A DNA stretch of 64,000 bases. Origin: Micavibrio aeruginosavorus EPB (lineage in GTDB: Bacteria; Pseudomonadota; Alphaproteobacteria; Micavibrionales; Micavibrionaceae). The notes under the pieces were generated by a model that worked only from the letters and a program-made list of their open reading frames with translations, did not search any database and had not been told where the DNA came from. The first letter of the stretch is position 1. The number at the start of each line of letters is the position of its first letter. Of the stretch, positions 9,167 to 17,583 are shown piece by piece. The DNA lies in the NCBI RefSeq assembly GCF_000348745.1, contig NC_020812.1, forward strand, positions 1,869,444-1,933,443, in the 5' to 3' direction. The position numbers and the translations under genes are program-made.

Positions 9167-10804
9167 TTACTGCGTTGGTGTCGCGGTTGAGGATGAGGAC
9201 GACGAAGATGAGGACGATGATGATGTGGTCGAAGACGATGAACGGCCCGGACCCACATTCACGGAATTGGACGACAGAGCACGATCGAACAGCAACAAGA
9301 CTTTTTCATCGCCGCTTTGGAATTCAACACCGCTGGAGCGGATATTGACGTTCCACAGGAAACCGCCGATCACGACCTCTTCCCCATTAAACACAATACG
9401 GCTGCCACCCGGACCGGTGATAATGGCCCGCTTCGGCGAGTGCGATGTCACAGCAAAGCCGTCCAGAACCGTTGCCGGATCAATATCATTGTCGCGAACG
9501 ATAATTTCCTGACGCGATTCACCGGACGCGCTGGTCACAACCGTTTCGGCCAGACGAACAGCCTGATTATCCTTGCTGACGATGCCGGTTGCAGTCCCGC
9601 GTACAGGCAGGACCAGAATGCCGCGGGCCCCATCATGCATCACCTGAATATCATCCAGAATGGCCCCTTCACGGACCGGGTTCCAAACGACGGTCAGCGG
9701 ACAGGCCTGAACAGGTTCCAGCATCATATCCGGGGCACATCCGTTTTTCGAAATCGACAACCCCGTGTCCGTGTTGGACAAACGAATGTCGTTCAGGGTC
9801 AAAGCCACATCACCCGCATTCACCAATGATACGGTCATAGCGGACGATGTCGAAACGCCGGTTTCAAAATTGATCTCTTCCTGGGAAGATACCAGCAACC
9901 CCTTGCCCGGAATGGCTTCCGGGAACGGCTTGGCCTGCTCCAGATCCTCGGGATCAAACTCACCCAGAATGGGTACGCTGGCCACACTGGTCGGGCCGGA
10001 ATGTTCAATCACCAGAACGCCCGACACCTGACCACGCAGGATCGGTGACCAGATCACCGACACAATACAGGCCTGACCGGGGCCCAGTTTTGCGCAATCC
10101 GTGCGGAAGCTGATCCCGGATTTATCGGCGGCCTCAACATAGATCGCCTCGATATCAATCGCTTCGGACGTAATATTACGGAACACAACCGGTTTGACGA
10201 CGGGCTGGCTGGTATCCACATCCTCGAAATCCAGCTCGGTAGGAATGGCTTCGATATCGCTGCGGAATACATCGGTATCATCATCATTGGCCTGCACATC
10301 ACCCACGACGGTCGCGGTGACCAGACGCGTGGTGCCACTGTGGCGCATCAGCATTTCGATACGGAAACGTCCCGCCTGCAACCCCTTCACGGACAGACCA
10401 ATGGCGCAGACCGCCCCCGGCGGCAACATATCTTCGGGCGAGGAGCCCTGGCATTCATTGATCGCAACCGACGCCGACACGCTGGATGACGGATAGAGAT
10501 TGATCGCCCCCGTTTGCAACGGACGACCGCTGTCGTTGCGGAACAACACCACGACCTGCGCCGTGGATCCCAACGAAATTTGGCCGGTATCCACGTTCGG
10601 CTGCACTGGGGTCAGATCACCGATCACGCCGCCCTTGCCCGTCACGTTCCGGCCCGGATCGTCAAACGCGCTTTGCGCGACCGCTTGCGATGAAAAACCG
10701 GTCCACAACAACCCAGCGCCAACAGCGCCGATCAGGCATGCACGCAAACCCCGTGAAATCAGGGTGTGTGCGGACGATGGGGCCATGTTCAATAATGTCA
10801 TCAT
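9167..10804 (-). CDS. Exported protein with three ASH-like beta modules and a PilP-like C-terminal domain
   Basis: A protein of 545 residues with a signal peptide (cleavage likely after AVAQ, about residue 45). Three tandem modules of about 95-100 residues follow (about 72-170, 188-284, 303-404). Each has a beta-sandwich pattern like choice-of-anchor/ASH domains and one cysteine pair (118/133, 237/246, 356/368) in a C...L.PG..C context, suggesting a disulfide per module. Residues 445-508 (SRIVFNGEEVVIGG, then GDEKVLLLF) look like the PilP/GspC HR fold that docks on secretins. A Ser-rich tail ends the protein. It sits between secretin and ATPase, where PilP-type genes usually occur. A scaffold role is inferred. 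Confidence 0.7.
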   Translation of the reverse strand: MMTLLNMAPSSAHTLISRGLRACLIGAVGAGLLWTGFSSQAVAQSAFDDPGRNVTGKGGVIGDLTPVQPNVDTGQISLGSTAQVVVLFRNDSGRPLQTGAINLYPSSSVSASVAINECQGSSPEDMLPPGAVCAIGLSVKGLQAGRFRIEMLMRHSGTTRLVTATVVGDVQANDDDTDVFRSDIEAIPTELDFEDVDTSQPVVKPVVFRNITSEAIDIEAIYVEAADKSGISFRTDCAKLGPGQACIVSVIWSPILRGQVSGVLVIEHSGPTSVASVPILGEFDPEDLEQAKPFPEAIPGKGLLVSSQEEINFETGVSTSSAMTVSLVNAGDVALTLNDIRLSNTDTGLSISKNGCAPDMMLEPVQACPLTVVWNPVREGAILDDIQVMHDGARGILVLPVRGTATGIVSKDNQAVRLAETVVTSASGESRQEIIVRDNDIDPATVLDGFAVTSHSPKRAIITGPGGSRIVFNGEEVVIGGFLWNVNIRSSGVEFQSGDEKVLLLFDRALSSNSVNVGPGRSSSSTTSSSSSSSSSSSSTATPTQ

Positions 10805-10819
10805 CGGATCATTTACCTA

Positions 10820-12607
10820 TCAATATGTTCCGGTCAGCCGGCCGGATTCGAGAAGATCCACCGGAGCCCCGTTATTGGACGTCCCCGTCATACGCGCATC
10901 GCGCGCCAGCGTCGCTGGGCGTTGCGTATCCAACGGCGCAACCTCAACCGACGAATCCATCGCCGCGCTGGCCGCAGGCACAACAGGTGCGATCGGCGCA
11001 ACATTGGACTCCGTCACGGGCGACACAAATGCCTCGCCACCCGTTGATGTCGCCACGGGCGCAGGCGCCACAAACGGCGTTTGGCCCGGCGACGGCACAT
11101 CCGGATTCACCGGCGCATCAGACGGTGCCGGCATGGCCGACCCACGAATGGCATTGCGCTGGCCTTCTTCCGGGTTGGTGTAGACAACCACGCGGGGGCG
11201 GAGCAGGAAAACCAGTTCCTGGTTCGTCGTCACGGTCGAACGGTTGGTCGGCACGATCGGCTCCATCAACCCCAGGCCATTGGTATTAAAGTTGTCCGAT
11301 TCCTGCACCAGTCCAGCGATCAGGACTGAATCACCCGGACGGACGCGCACCTGCGTGTTCAATTCACGTTCGGTCGTGCGGGGCAACTGAATCGTTGTCG
11401 ATCCACCACCCGTGGAATCAAAGGCAAAATCCTCAATCTCCAGAACATCGGTCAGGGCGATTTCAATATCGGCATAAACCGTCGCGTTATCCCACGCACT
11501 GCCGACCGTCAGAGTAAAGCCCGTATCCACCGAATCCGTGCTGACCGACGTGGTCGACTGGCCGTTATCCAATGTCTCGGAAATTTCTGCGACATAGTTC
11601 TGGCGTTCCGCCGCGCGCAGGCGCGCCTCAGACCCGGACAGAACGGTGATTTGCGGCTGGGATACGGTTTTCACCGCGCCAAATTGTGACAGGAAGTTGA
11701 AAATCTCACGCGCGCTCAAAGAACCGTCCGCGCCCTCAATCCCCTTCGTCGTCGGCAAACCGATACTGATCGGGTTGGTAAATCCTTCGCCCAGCGTCGC
11801 ATCATTGATGCTAAAGCCCGTGCCAAACTTGCCCAGATCGGCCAGCATATCCCAACGAATACCCGTAGCGTTACCGGCGTTCAGCGACACTTCCCAGATA
11901 TAGGTTTCAAACACGATCAACGCGGTCGATGCACGCATGCGCTGGAAATAGCGCAACGCCATATCGGCGGATGTCTGGTTCGCCGTGTAAACCAATGTCC
12001 GGGTCGAGCTGTCGATAATCGGAGATGTACCGACAATCGCGGCCAAACCGGCGGCGACGTTCTGCATAAACGATTCATCCTGACTGATCGGCGGAATTTT
12101 GACGGTGAAGGTCTGGTTTTCTTTCACAACCAGAACACCATCTTCGAACGAGCAATAAAGCTGGGCCAGACCGCAGACCTTGTGCACGACCGAATTCAAC
12201 GGTCCGCGCAAATTGGCGACCGTGATCGTGCGGGTCAGGCCTTCGTTGCTTTCAAACGCCAGCGGCACATCGTAATCCGCCAAAATCAACTGCAACGCAC
12301 CAGCCAGCGTTTCACCACGCAGCTCCAGCGGACCGACCATATCGCTCGGCAGTGGATCATCCATGGAAATTTCCGGGATCAGCACATCGCGCCCCAGCGG
12401 CAGATACATCACGCTATCCGGACGTTCGTTGATGGCTTCCTTGCGCTCCTCGGCAAAGGCGGGCGCGGGAATATCCAGATCGCGAGCACCCGGCACGTTG
12501 GCCTGCGCGCAACCCAGCAACATCAGCGGCAACACCGCAGCGGACAGCAATTGTCGCGCCATACCTTTACGGTTCTGCATTTTGCATGCGTGTGTTTTCA
12601 TCATCAT
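10820..12607 (-). CDS. Lipoprotein secretin of a type IVb-like pilus (PilN/BfpB type)
   Basis: Outer-membrane secretin of 595 residues. A lipobox ends in Cys33 (LMLLGC). N0/N1-like periplasmic domains follow (to about 240), then the secretin core with VKTVSQPQITVLSG and the C-terminal signature NQELVFLLRPRVV. A Pro/Ala/Val-rich tail of about 120 residues comes after the core. The lipobox and the QPQITVL motif favour PilN/BfpB/TcpC-type secretins over GspD. The gene begins ATG ATG ATG at 12607, overlapping the TGA of the response regulator gene by four bases (ATGA). The cysteine pair in the N-domain (CGLAQLYC) may form a disulfide. Confidence 0.9.
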   Translation of the reverse strand: MMMKTHACKMQNRKGMARQLLSAAVLPLMLLGCAQANVPGARDLDIPAPAFAEERKEAINERPDSVMYLPLGRDVLIPEISMDDPLPSDMVGPLELRGETLAGALQLILADYDVPLAFESNEGLTRTITVANLRGPLNSVVHKVCGLAQLYCSFEDGVLVVKENQTFTVKIPPISQDESFMQNVAAGLAAIVGTSPIIDSSTRTLVYTANQTSADMALRYFQRMRASTALIVFETYIWEVSLNAGNATGIRWDMLADLGKFGTGFSINDATLGEGFTNPISIGLPTTKGIEGADGSLSAREIFNFLSQFGAVKTVSQPQITVLSGSEARLRAAERQNYVAEISETLDNGQSTTSVSTDSVDTGFTLTVGSAWDNATVYADIEIALTDVLEIEDFAFDSTGGGSTTIQLPRTTERELNTQVRVRPGDSVLIAGLVQESDNFNTNGLGLMEPIVPTNRSTVTTNQELVFLLRPRVVVYTNPEEGQRNAIRGSAMPAPSDAPVNPDVPSPGQTPFVAPAPVATSTGGEAFVSPVTESNVAPIAPVVPAASAAMDSSVEVAPLDTQRPATLARDARMTGTSNNGAPVDLLESGRLTGTY

Positions 12608-12975
12608 GTCCCCCGGGCGACCAACACCCGTTCAATCGCTTTAATCAACCTGTCTTTCACAACCGGCTTGATCAGAACAGCACCGACACCCCACTTGGCC
12701 GCCTGTTCCAACAAATCGGTCGTTTGATCGCCCGTCACCAAAATGACCGGCGTTTCCAAATCTCTGCCGCGCACCGCGCGAATAAAATCCAATCCACCCA
12801 TCGGTTCCATCCGCACATCGACAACGGCGGCCGCAATATCTGCGCTCATCAAACCGAGTGCTTCGTGACCGTCTTTTGCCTCAACCGTTTCATGACCGGC
12901 ATCTTTCAAAAAACGGACAATTTGCATCCGTACAAAATCATTGTCTTCGACAACTAAAATCTGGGCGGCGGACAT
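12604..12975 (-). CDS. Single-domain response regulator coupled to the secretin gene
   Basis: A CheY-like receiver of 123 residues with no output domain. It has the acidic patch (VEDND), the phospho-Asp in VVDVRMEPMGG, the Thr in LVTGD and the Lys in LIKPV. The ATG at 12975 (MSAAQILVVED) is chosen because the fold starts there; the frame stays open far upstream without domain content. Its TGA overlaps the secretin ATG, so translation of the two is probably coupled. This suggests that phosphorylation controls the apparatus. The nearby hybrid kinase at 100-2433 is a possible partner, without direct evidence. Confidence 0.88.
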   Translation of the reverse strand: MSAAQILVVEDNDFVRMQIVRFLKDAGHETVEAKDGHEALGLMSADIAAAVVDVRMEPMGGLDFIRAVRGRDLETPVILVTGDQTTDLLEQAAKWGVGAVLIKPVVKDRLIKAIERVLVARGT

Positions 12976-13248
12976 GGGACGAGCCGGGAACAAAAGAAGG
13001 ACTGGGAGGTGGTCTGACGTGATTCGCCAAACCGGATAAATCATAACAAGGGTAAACAAGGAACCCCTTTGATGCAAACGCTTTTGGCGCAAATCCGTGG
13101 GTTCCGGCCCCCACCCCCGAAATATTAACGATTGCTTCAGCTTCGAAAAATCGCTGTGAATCACCACACCCTCGCATATTGAGCCCCACCCCGCCCGGGT
13201 GTAGGGTCGCCCCATCGCTTTTCCCGATAACCCGATGGAAAGACTGGT

Positions 13249-13755
13249 ATGTTGGACTGGGTGGCGCTGTTATGCCTTGCGGGCGCGATTGGATTGCTGA
13301 TCGCGCTGGCCATCATTGATCTGAAAACCTGGCTGCTGCCCAATGTTCTGGTTGCGCCCCTTGCCCTGCTCGCCGTCATTTTCCATTTTGTTGCCCCCGC
13401 CCAATCCCTGACTTTACCCGACATGATCTTCGGGGCCGTGCTCGGCTTTGGCGTATTATGGATTATTCGCTATTTCGGCAGCCGGTATTATGGTCAGGAC
13501 GCACTCGGCCTTGGCGATGTCAAACTGATGGGGGCCGCCGGATTATGGCTGGGGGCTGAGGGCATCACACTGGCCCTGACCCTCGGCGCGACCGCCGGAT
13601 TGTTGCACGGGCTGGGCGTTGCCGCCCTGACCGCCCGGCGCGAAGGCGGGACGATGAAACTCTCCCGCCTGCAAATTCCCGCCGGGCCCGGTTTCGTTGT
13701 CGGCATCCTGTGCGTTGGCGCGTACCAATACATGCATTTCCGGATCGGGGGGTAA
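13249..13755 (+). CDS. Short type IV prepilin peptidase (A24 family)
   Basis: Polytopic aspartyl protease of 168 residues. The catalytic aspartates are in ALAIIDLKTWLLPN and GLGDVKLMG. It lacks the N-terminal methyltransferase domain of full-length PilD, as in CpaA/TadV or R64 PilU-type enzymes. It is transcribed away from the pilus operon across a 273-base gap and probably processes the two pseudopilin-like proteins. The next gene starts six bases after its stop, so it may be co-transcribed with the CoA-transferase, which is functionally unrelated. Confidence 0.9.
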   Translation: MLDWVALLCLAGAIGLLIALAIIDLKTWLLPNVLVAPLALLAVIFHFVAPAQSLTLPDMIFGAVLGFGVLWIIRYFGSRYYGQDALGLGDVKLMGAAGLWLGAEGITLALTLGATAGLLHGLGVAALTARREGGTMKLSRLQIPAGPGFVVGILCVGAYQYMHFRIGG

Positions 13756-13761
13756 CAGGTC

Positions 13762-14985
13762 ATGACTGGCGCATTGAACAATATCCGCGTTCTCGACCTC
13801 TCCCGCGTTCTGGCCGGGCCGGTTTGCACGCAAATTTTGGGCGACCTTGGGGCCGACGTCATCAAGATTGAACGCCCCGGTGAGGGCGATGACACCCGCA
13901 AATGGGGCCCACCCTACCTGCAGGATGAAAACGGCGCACCAACCAGCGAGAGCGCCTATTACCTGTCCGCCAACCGCAACAAACGATCCCTCGCCGTCGA
14001 TATCACAACAACGGAAGGGCAAGAGATTATTCACGCCCTGCTCGAAAAATCCGATGTAATGATCGAAAATTTCAAAGTCGGCGGGCTGGATAAATACGGG
14101 CTGGGTTGGGCCGATATTCAAAAACGCCACCCCCACATCATCTGCGCATCCATCACCGGCTTTGGCCACACCGGCCCGTTGGCCAGCGAACCGGGCTATG
14201 ACCTGATGGTCCAGGCCATGGGCGGCATGATGTCCATTACCGGCGAACCCGGCGGACAACCGATGAAAATCGGCGTCGCGCTCAGCGATGTGATGACCGG
14301 GTTATACGCCACCATCGGTATTCTGGCCGCGCTGAACGCGCGCAAGGACACGGGCAAGGGCCAGCATGTCGATGTCGCCCTGCTGGATTGCACGTTGGCG
14401 GGCCTGACCAATCTGGCCCAGTATTACCTAACCTCCGGCACCGTCGCCAAACGCCAGGGCAATGCCCACGCCACCATCGTCCCGTATCAGGCCTTTGAAG
14501 CATCCGATGGATGGATGGTGATTGCCGTTGGCAACGATACACAATTCAAACGGTTCGCCACCGCGATCGGCCACGCCGAATGGGCGGAGGATGACCGCTT
14601 CGCCCGCAATCAATCGCGCGTGAAAAACCGCGACATTCTGGTGCCCATGATCGAAACCGCCATGAAAACGCGCACCGTGGATTCATGGGTATCGTTGTGC
14701 CGCGAGATCGACGTGCCCGCCGGCCCGGTCAACAAGATGGATCAGGTGTTCGCCATGGCGCAGGTTGATGCCCGGGGCATGAACATTGAAATGAAACACC
14801 CGTTGTCGCCCACACCCATTCATCTGGTGGGCAGCCCGCTGAAACTGTCCGACACATCCGTCGATTACCGTTTGCCGCCACCGATTTGCGGGGAACATAC
14901 ACGGGACATCCTGCACGGTGTTTTGCAGATGGATGAGGCGGACATCCAAACCCTGATCACGCGTAACATTGTGGACCAGCACTGA
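13762..14985 (+). CDS. CoA-transferase family III (CaiB/BaiF-type)
   Basis: A protein of 407 residues, normal for formyl-CoA:oxalate or carnitine-type CoA-transferases. The N-terminus carries IRVLDLSRVLAGP and GADVIKIERPGEGDDTR, and the middle contains LSANRNKRSLAVD, all standard for the family. The aspartate that forms the acyl intermediate is likely the one in GYDLMVQAMGG. The substrate cannot be read from sequence. The gene follows the prepilin peptidase by six bases and its TGA lies one base before the pyrB ATG, so the three genes form a tight plus-strand run. Confidence 0.92.
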   Translation: MTGALNNIRVLDLSRVLAGPVCTQILGDLGADVIKIERPGEGDDTRKWGPPYLQDENGAPTSESAYYLSANRNKRSLAVDITTTEGQEIIHALLEKSDVMIENFKVGGLDKYGLGWADIQKRHPHIICASITGFGHTGPLASEPGYDLMVQAMGGMMSITGEPGGQPMKIGVALSDVMTGLYATIGILAALNARKDTGKGQHVDVALLDCTLAGLTNLAQYYLTSGTVAKRQGNAHATIVPYQAFEASDGWMVIAVGNDTQFKRFATAIGHAEWAEDDRFARNQSRVKNRDILVPMIETAMKTRTVDSWVSLCREIDVPAGPVNKMDQVFAMAQVDARGMNIEMKHPLSPTPIHLVGSPLKLSDTSVDYRLPPPICGEHTRDILHGVLQMDEADIQTLITRNIVDQH

Positions 14986-14986
14986 C

Positions 14987-15895
14987 ATGAAACACTGCAC
15001 CGGCATACAGGCTTTAACCGACGCGGATATTGATGCCATTTTATCCCGCGCCCAAACCTATGCCGACCAAATCAATGCGGGCCAGCCGATCACCACCACC
15101 CTGAACGGGCGGATCGTGATGAACTTGTTTTTTGAAAATTCCACCCGCACACGCACATCGTTTGAAACGGCCGCGCTGCGTCTTGGGGCCAATGTCATCA
15201 ACTGGGACGTTGAATCCAGCTCGGTGAAAAAGAACGAAAGCTTTTCCGACACCATTCAAACGCTGGCCGAATATGATCCGGATGCCATCATCATCCGTCA
15301 TTCCGACTATGGTGCGCCGGATTATGTGGCCTCCATGGTCAAATGCCCGGTGATCAATGCCGGGGATTCATGGCGCGAACACCCGACGCAGGCCCTGCTC
15401 GACGCGCTCACCATCCGTCAGGCCAAGGGCCGGATCGAAGGATTGACCATCGCCATTTGCGGCGACATTGCCCACAGCCGCGTGGCCGCATCCAACATGG
15501 CCCTGCTGACCCGGTTGGGTGCGACGGTGCGCGTCATTGCGCCCGACTTCCTGATGCCGGAAAAACCGCTGGCCGCCGGCATTGAAAAATTCACCTCCAT
15601 GGAATCCGGATTGCCCGGTTGCGACATCGTCATGATGTTGCGCAATCAAAAGGAACGCATGGACCCGTCTCGCATGCCATCCGATATCGCCTTCTTCAAC
15701 CAATACGGCCTGACCGCCGAACGTCTGGATCTGGCCAAGCCGGATGCATGCGTCATGCACCCCGGCCCGATGAACCGGGGCGTGGAAATTGCCGATGAAG
15801 TCGCCGATGATCCGACACGATCCCTGATTTTAAAACAGGTGCGCAACGGCGTTCCCGTTCGCATGGCTGTCCTTGACCTTTTGATCAACCGCTAA
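14987..15895 (+). CDS. pyrB: Aspartate carbamoyltransferase catalytic subunit
   Basis: Catalyses carbamoyl phosphate plus aspartate to carbamoyl aspartate in de novo pyrimidine synthesis. The carbamoyl-phosphate loop STRTRTSFE is intact, as are HPTQALLD, GDIAHSRVA and HPGPMNRG. The ATG at 14987 gives 302 residues, the usual length; an in-frame TTG six codons earlier lies inside the CoA-transferase gene and is less likely. No pyrI is seen, and pyrC, often next to pyrB in alphaproteobacteria, is not in the window: plsY follows directly. Confidence 0.97.
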   Translation: MKHCTGIQALTDADIDAILSRAQTYADQINAGQPITTTLNGRIVMNLFFENSTRTRTSFETAALRLGANVINWDVESSSVKKNESFSDTIQTLAEYDPDAIIIRHSDYGAPDYVASMVKCPVINAGDSWREHPTQALLDALTIRQAKGRIEGLTIAICGDIAHSRVAASNMALLTRLGATVRVIAPDFLMPEKPLAAGIEKFTSMESGLPGCDIVMMLRNQKERMDPSRMPSDIAFFNQYGLTAERLDLAKPDACVMHPGPMNRGVEIADEVADDPTRSLILKQVRNGVPVRMAVLDLLINR

Positions 15896-15913
15896 CGAAA
15901 CGACGTACCATAA

Positions 15914-16513
15914 ATGACCAGCGTTCTTCTCTTCTCCGTTTTTGGCTATCTGCTTGGCGCGATCCCGTTCGGGTTGGTGCTGGCGCGTCTGGGCGGGTAT
16001 GGCGATATTCGCAAAATCGGGTCTGGCAATATTGGCGCCACCAATGTTCTGCGCACCGGGAACAAACCGCTGGCATTGCTGACCTTGATTTTGGATGGGG
16101 GCAAGGGCGCGCTGGCCGTTGCAATCGCCAACCATTTTGGATCATTCGACGCCGCCATGGCCGCCGGGTTGTTCAGCATTCTGGGCCATTGCTTCCCTGT
16201 CTGGTTGAAATTCAAGGGCGGCAAGGGCGTGGCGACCACGCTGGGCATGGTTCTGGCGCTGGCCCCGTTGACGGGTCTGGCCGCCTGTGCCACATGGCTG
16301 GTTGTTGCGTTTATCTCCCGCATCTCGTCCCTGTCGGCGCTGATTGCCATGGTCTCGATGCCGATTTCGGCTTTCCTGGTCTATCACGACGCCAAACTGG
16401 CCGCCGTTTGCGCGGGCGTCGCCGCCTTTGTCTGGATCCGCCACAAGGCCAACATCCAGCGTATCCTGAAAGGTGAAGAACCGAAAATCGGGAAAAAGAA
16501 AAAGGACGCTTAA
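15914..16513 (+). CDS. plsY: Glycerol-3-phosphate acyltransferase PlsY
   Basis: Integral membrane enzyme of 199 residues that transfers the acyl group from acyl-phosphate to glycerol-3-phosphate, making lysophosphatidate. The family motifs are present: SGNIGATNVLRTGNK, LDGGKGALAV and KFKGGKGVATTLG, with about five hydrophobic segments. A lysine-rich tail (GKKKKDA) ends the protein. The TAA overlaps the stop of the convergent M48-type gene within TTAA (16510-16513), so the two transcripts share their ends. Confidence 0.97.
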   Translation: MTSVLLFSVFGYLLGAIPFGLVLARLGGYGDIRKIGSGNIGATNVLRTGNKPLALLTLILDGGKGALAVAIANHFGSFDAAMAAGLFSILGHCFPVWLKFKGGKGVATTLGMVLALAPLTGLAACATWLVVAFISRISSLSALIAMVSMPISAFLVYHDAKLAAVCAGVAAFVWIRHKANIQRILKGEEPKIGKKKKDA

Positions 16514-17475
16514 GGGCGCGGCGTTGGTGCGGGCGCAAGCGGAACCGCGCGCGGTTTTTGCAAGGACGGGTCCGCGGCAACCATCTCCCGCCACACGGCG
16601 CGCAGGGCCTTCATCCGATCATCACGCACCGGATGGGTGCCGAATAATTTTTCAAGCGCCGTGAACATTGACGGCTGCGGCGCATCTTCTTCATAAATGC
16701 CACCAGGCCCCGTATCATCCAAGCGGTCAATCAGTGACGCCGCCGCATTAAAATCCCGCGTCAGGCGCAGGGCGTTTTCATCAGCGCGATATTCCTGTTC
16801 CCGGACGATTTTTGCGGCCAGCGCTTTCTGTGCCATATGATGGGCGTAGAAAAACCCAGACCATGTCGCACCATAAAACGCCGCCACCACCGACCCGCCC
16901 GTCGCAATCACAGCCGTTACCATCGCCACACCCGCAACACCGGTCAGGAACAGTGACCCCTGAACAGCGGCCCGCATTGGTATTTGCGTACTTAAATCCG
17001 CGGCGCGCATATGCGCCATTTCATGCGCCAGAACAAATTCGCGTTCCGCGCAAGGCATGCGTTTAAAACGCGAAGACACGTAGATGGCGGTGCCGGTTGT
17101 CGCCGCCACATCCCCGATCATGTCCAGCCCGTAAAAATCCCAATCACCAATCAAACGCACAGCAGGCGGAGCCAGACCAACACGTTTGGCCAACACGGCC
17201 GCCCTATCCTGGATCGCCGGGATCGTGGGCGCGTCGGCATAGGCCCGGTCAAAATCGTGATCGCGCCCGATCTGCACGGCGCGGAAAAACGCGGCGCCAT
17301 AGGTTGCGCCCGCCAAGGCCAAACCCGCCAGCGGCCCAAACCCGAACATCGTCGATGCCGCCATGGCCAACCCGGCCGGCACACCAAACTGGGCCAGAAT
17401 CATCCCGGCCCCGCGCACCAGACGGGTGCGGATGGTGGGCAGGCGCAATATTGGCATTTGGGGCTTTTCGGGCAT
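16510..17475 (-). CDS. M48-family zinc metalloprotease
   Basis: Membrane-anchored protease with the zinc motif HEMAH in EFVLAHEMAHMRAAD and a downstream glutamate in EQEYRADENAL as third ligand, as in HtpX/Oma1-type M48 enzymes. Two hydrophobic segments near the N-terminus (about 20-60) and one after the zinc motif (SLFLTGVAGVAMVTAVIATGG) place it in the inner membrane. The ATG at 17475 (MPEKPQMP) is preferred over an upstream TTG at 17511. A conserved FGTHPVRDDRMKAL near the end matches the HP.+.R motif typical of M48. The substrate is unknown. Confidence 0.85.
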   Translation of the reverse strand: MPEKPQMPILRLPTIRTRLVRGAGMILAQFGVPAGLAMAASTMFGFGPLAGLALAGATYGAAFFRAVQIGRDHDFDRAYADAPTIPAIQDRAAVLAKRVGLAPPAVRLIGDWDFYGLDMIGDVAATTGTAIYVSSRFKRMPCAEREFVLAHEMAHMRAADLSTQIPMRAAVQGSLFLTGVAGVAMVTAVIATGGSVVAAFYGATWSGFFYAHHMAQKALAAKIVREQEYRADENALRLTRDFNAAASLIDRLDDTGPGGIYEEDAPQPSMFTALEKLFGTHPVRDDRMKALRAVWREMVAADPSLQKPRAVPLAPAPTPRP

Positions 17476-17583
17476 GGAGATCGGTTTACATATACTTGGA
17501 ACTTTTGTCAAAAACTGTGCATATCCCCCACACCCTCTGGTTTAGATGGGATTTCACACCCAACGGGTGATACATACTTTTGT

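Noticed and set aside
9169-9240. Repeated GAGGAC/GATGAT tract looking like an acidic-protein or repeat locus
   Set aside because: It is the complement of the Ser-rich tail of the protein at 9167-10804.
17011-17583. Long N-terminal extension of dprA
   Set aside because: Lies opposite the M48-type gene and contains no DprA homology; the ATG at 17584 starts the real protein.
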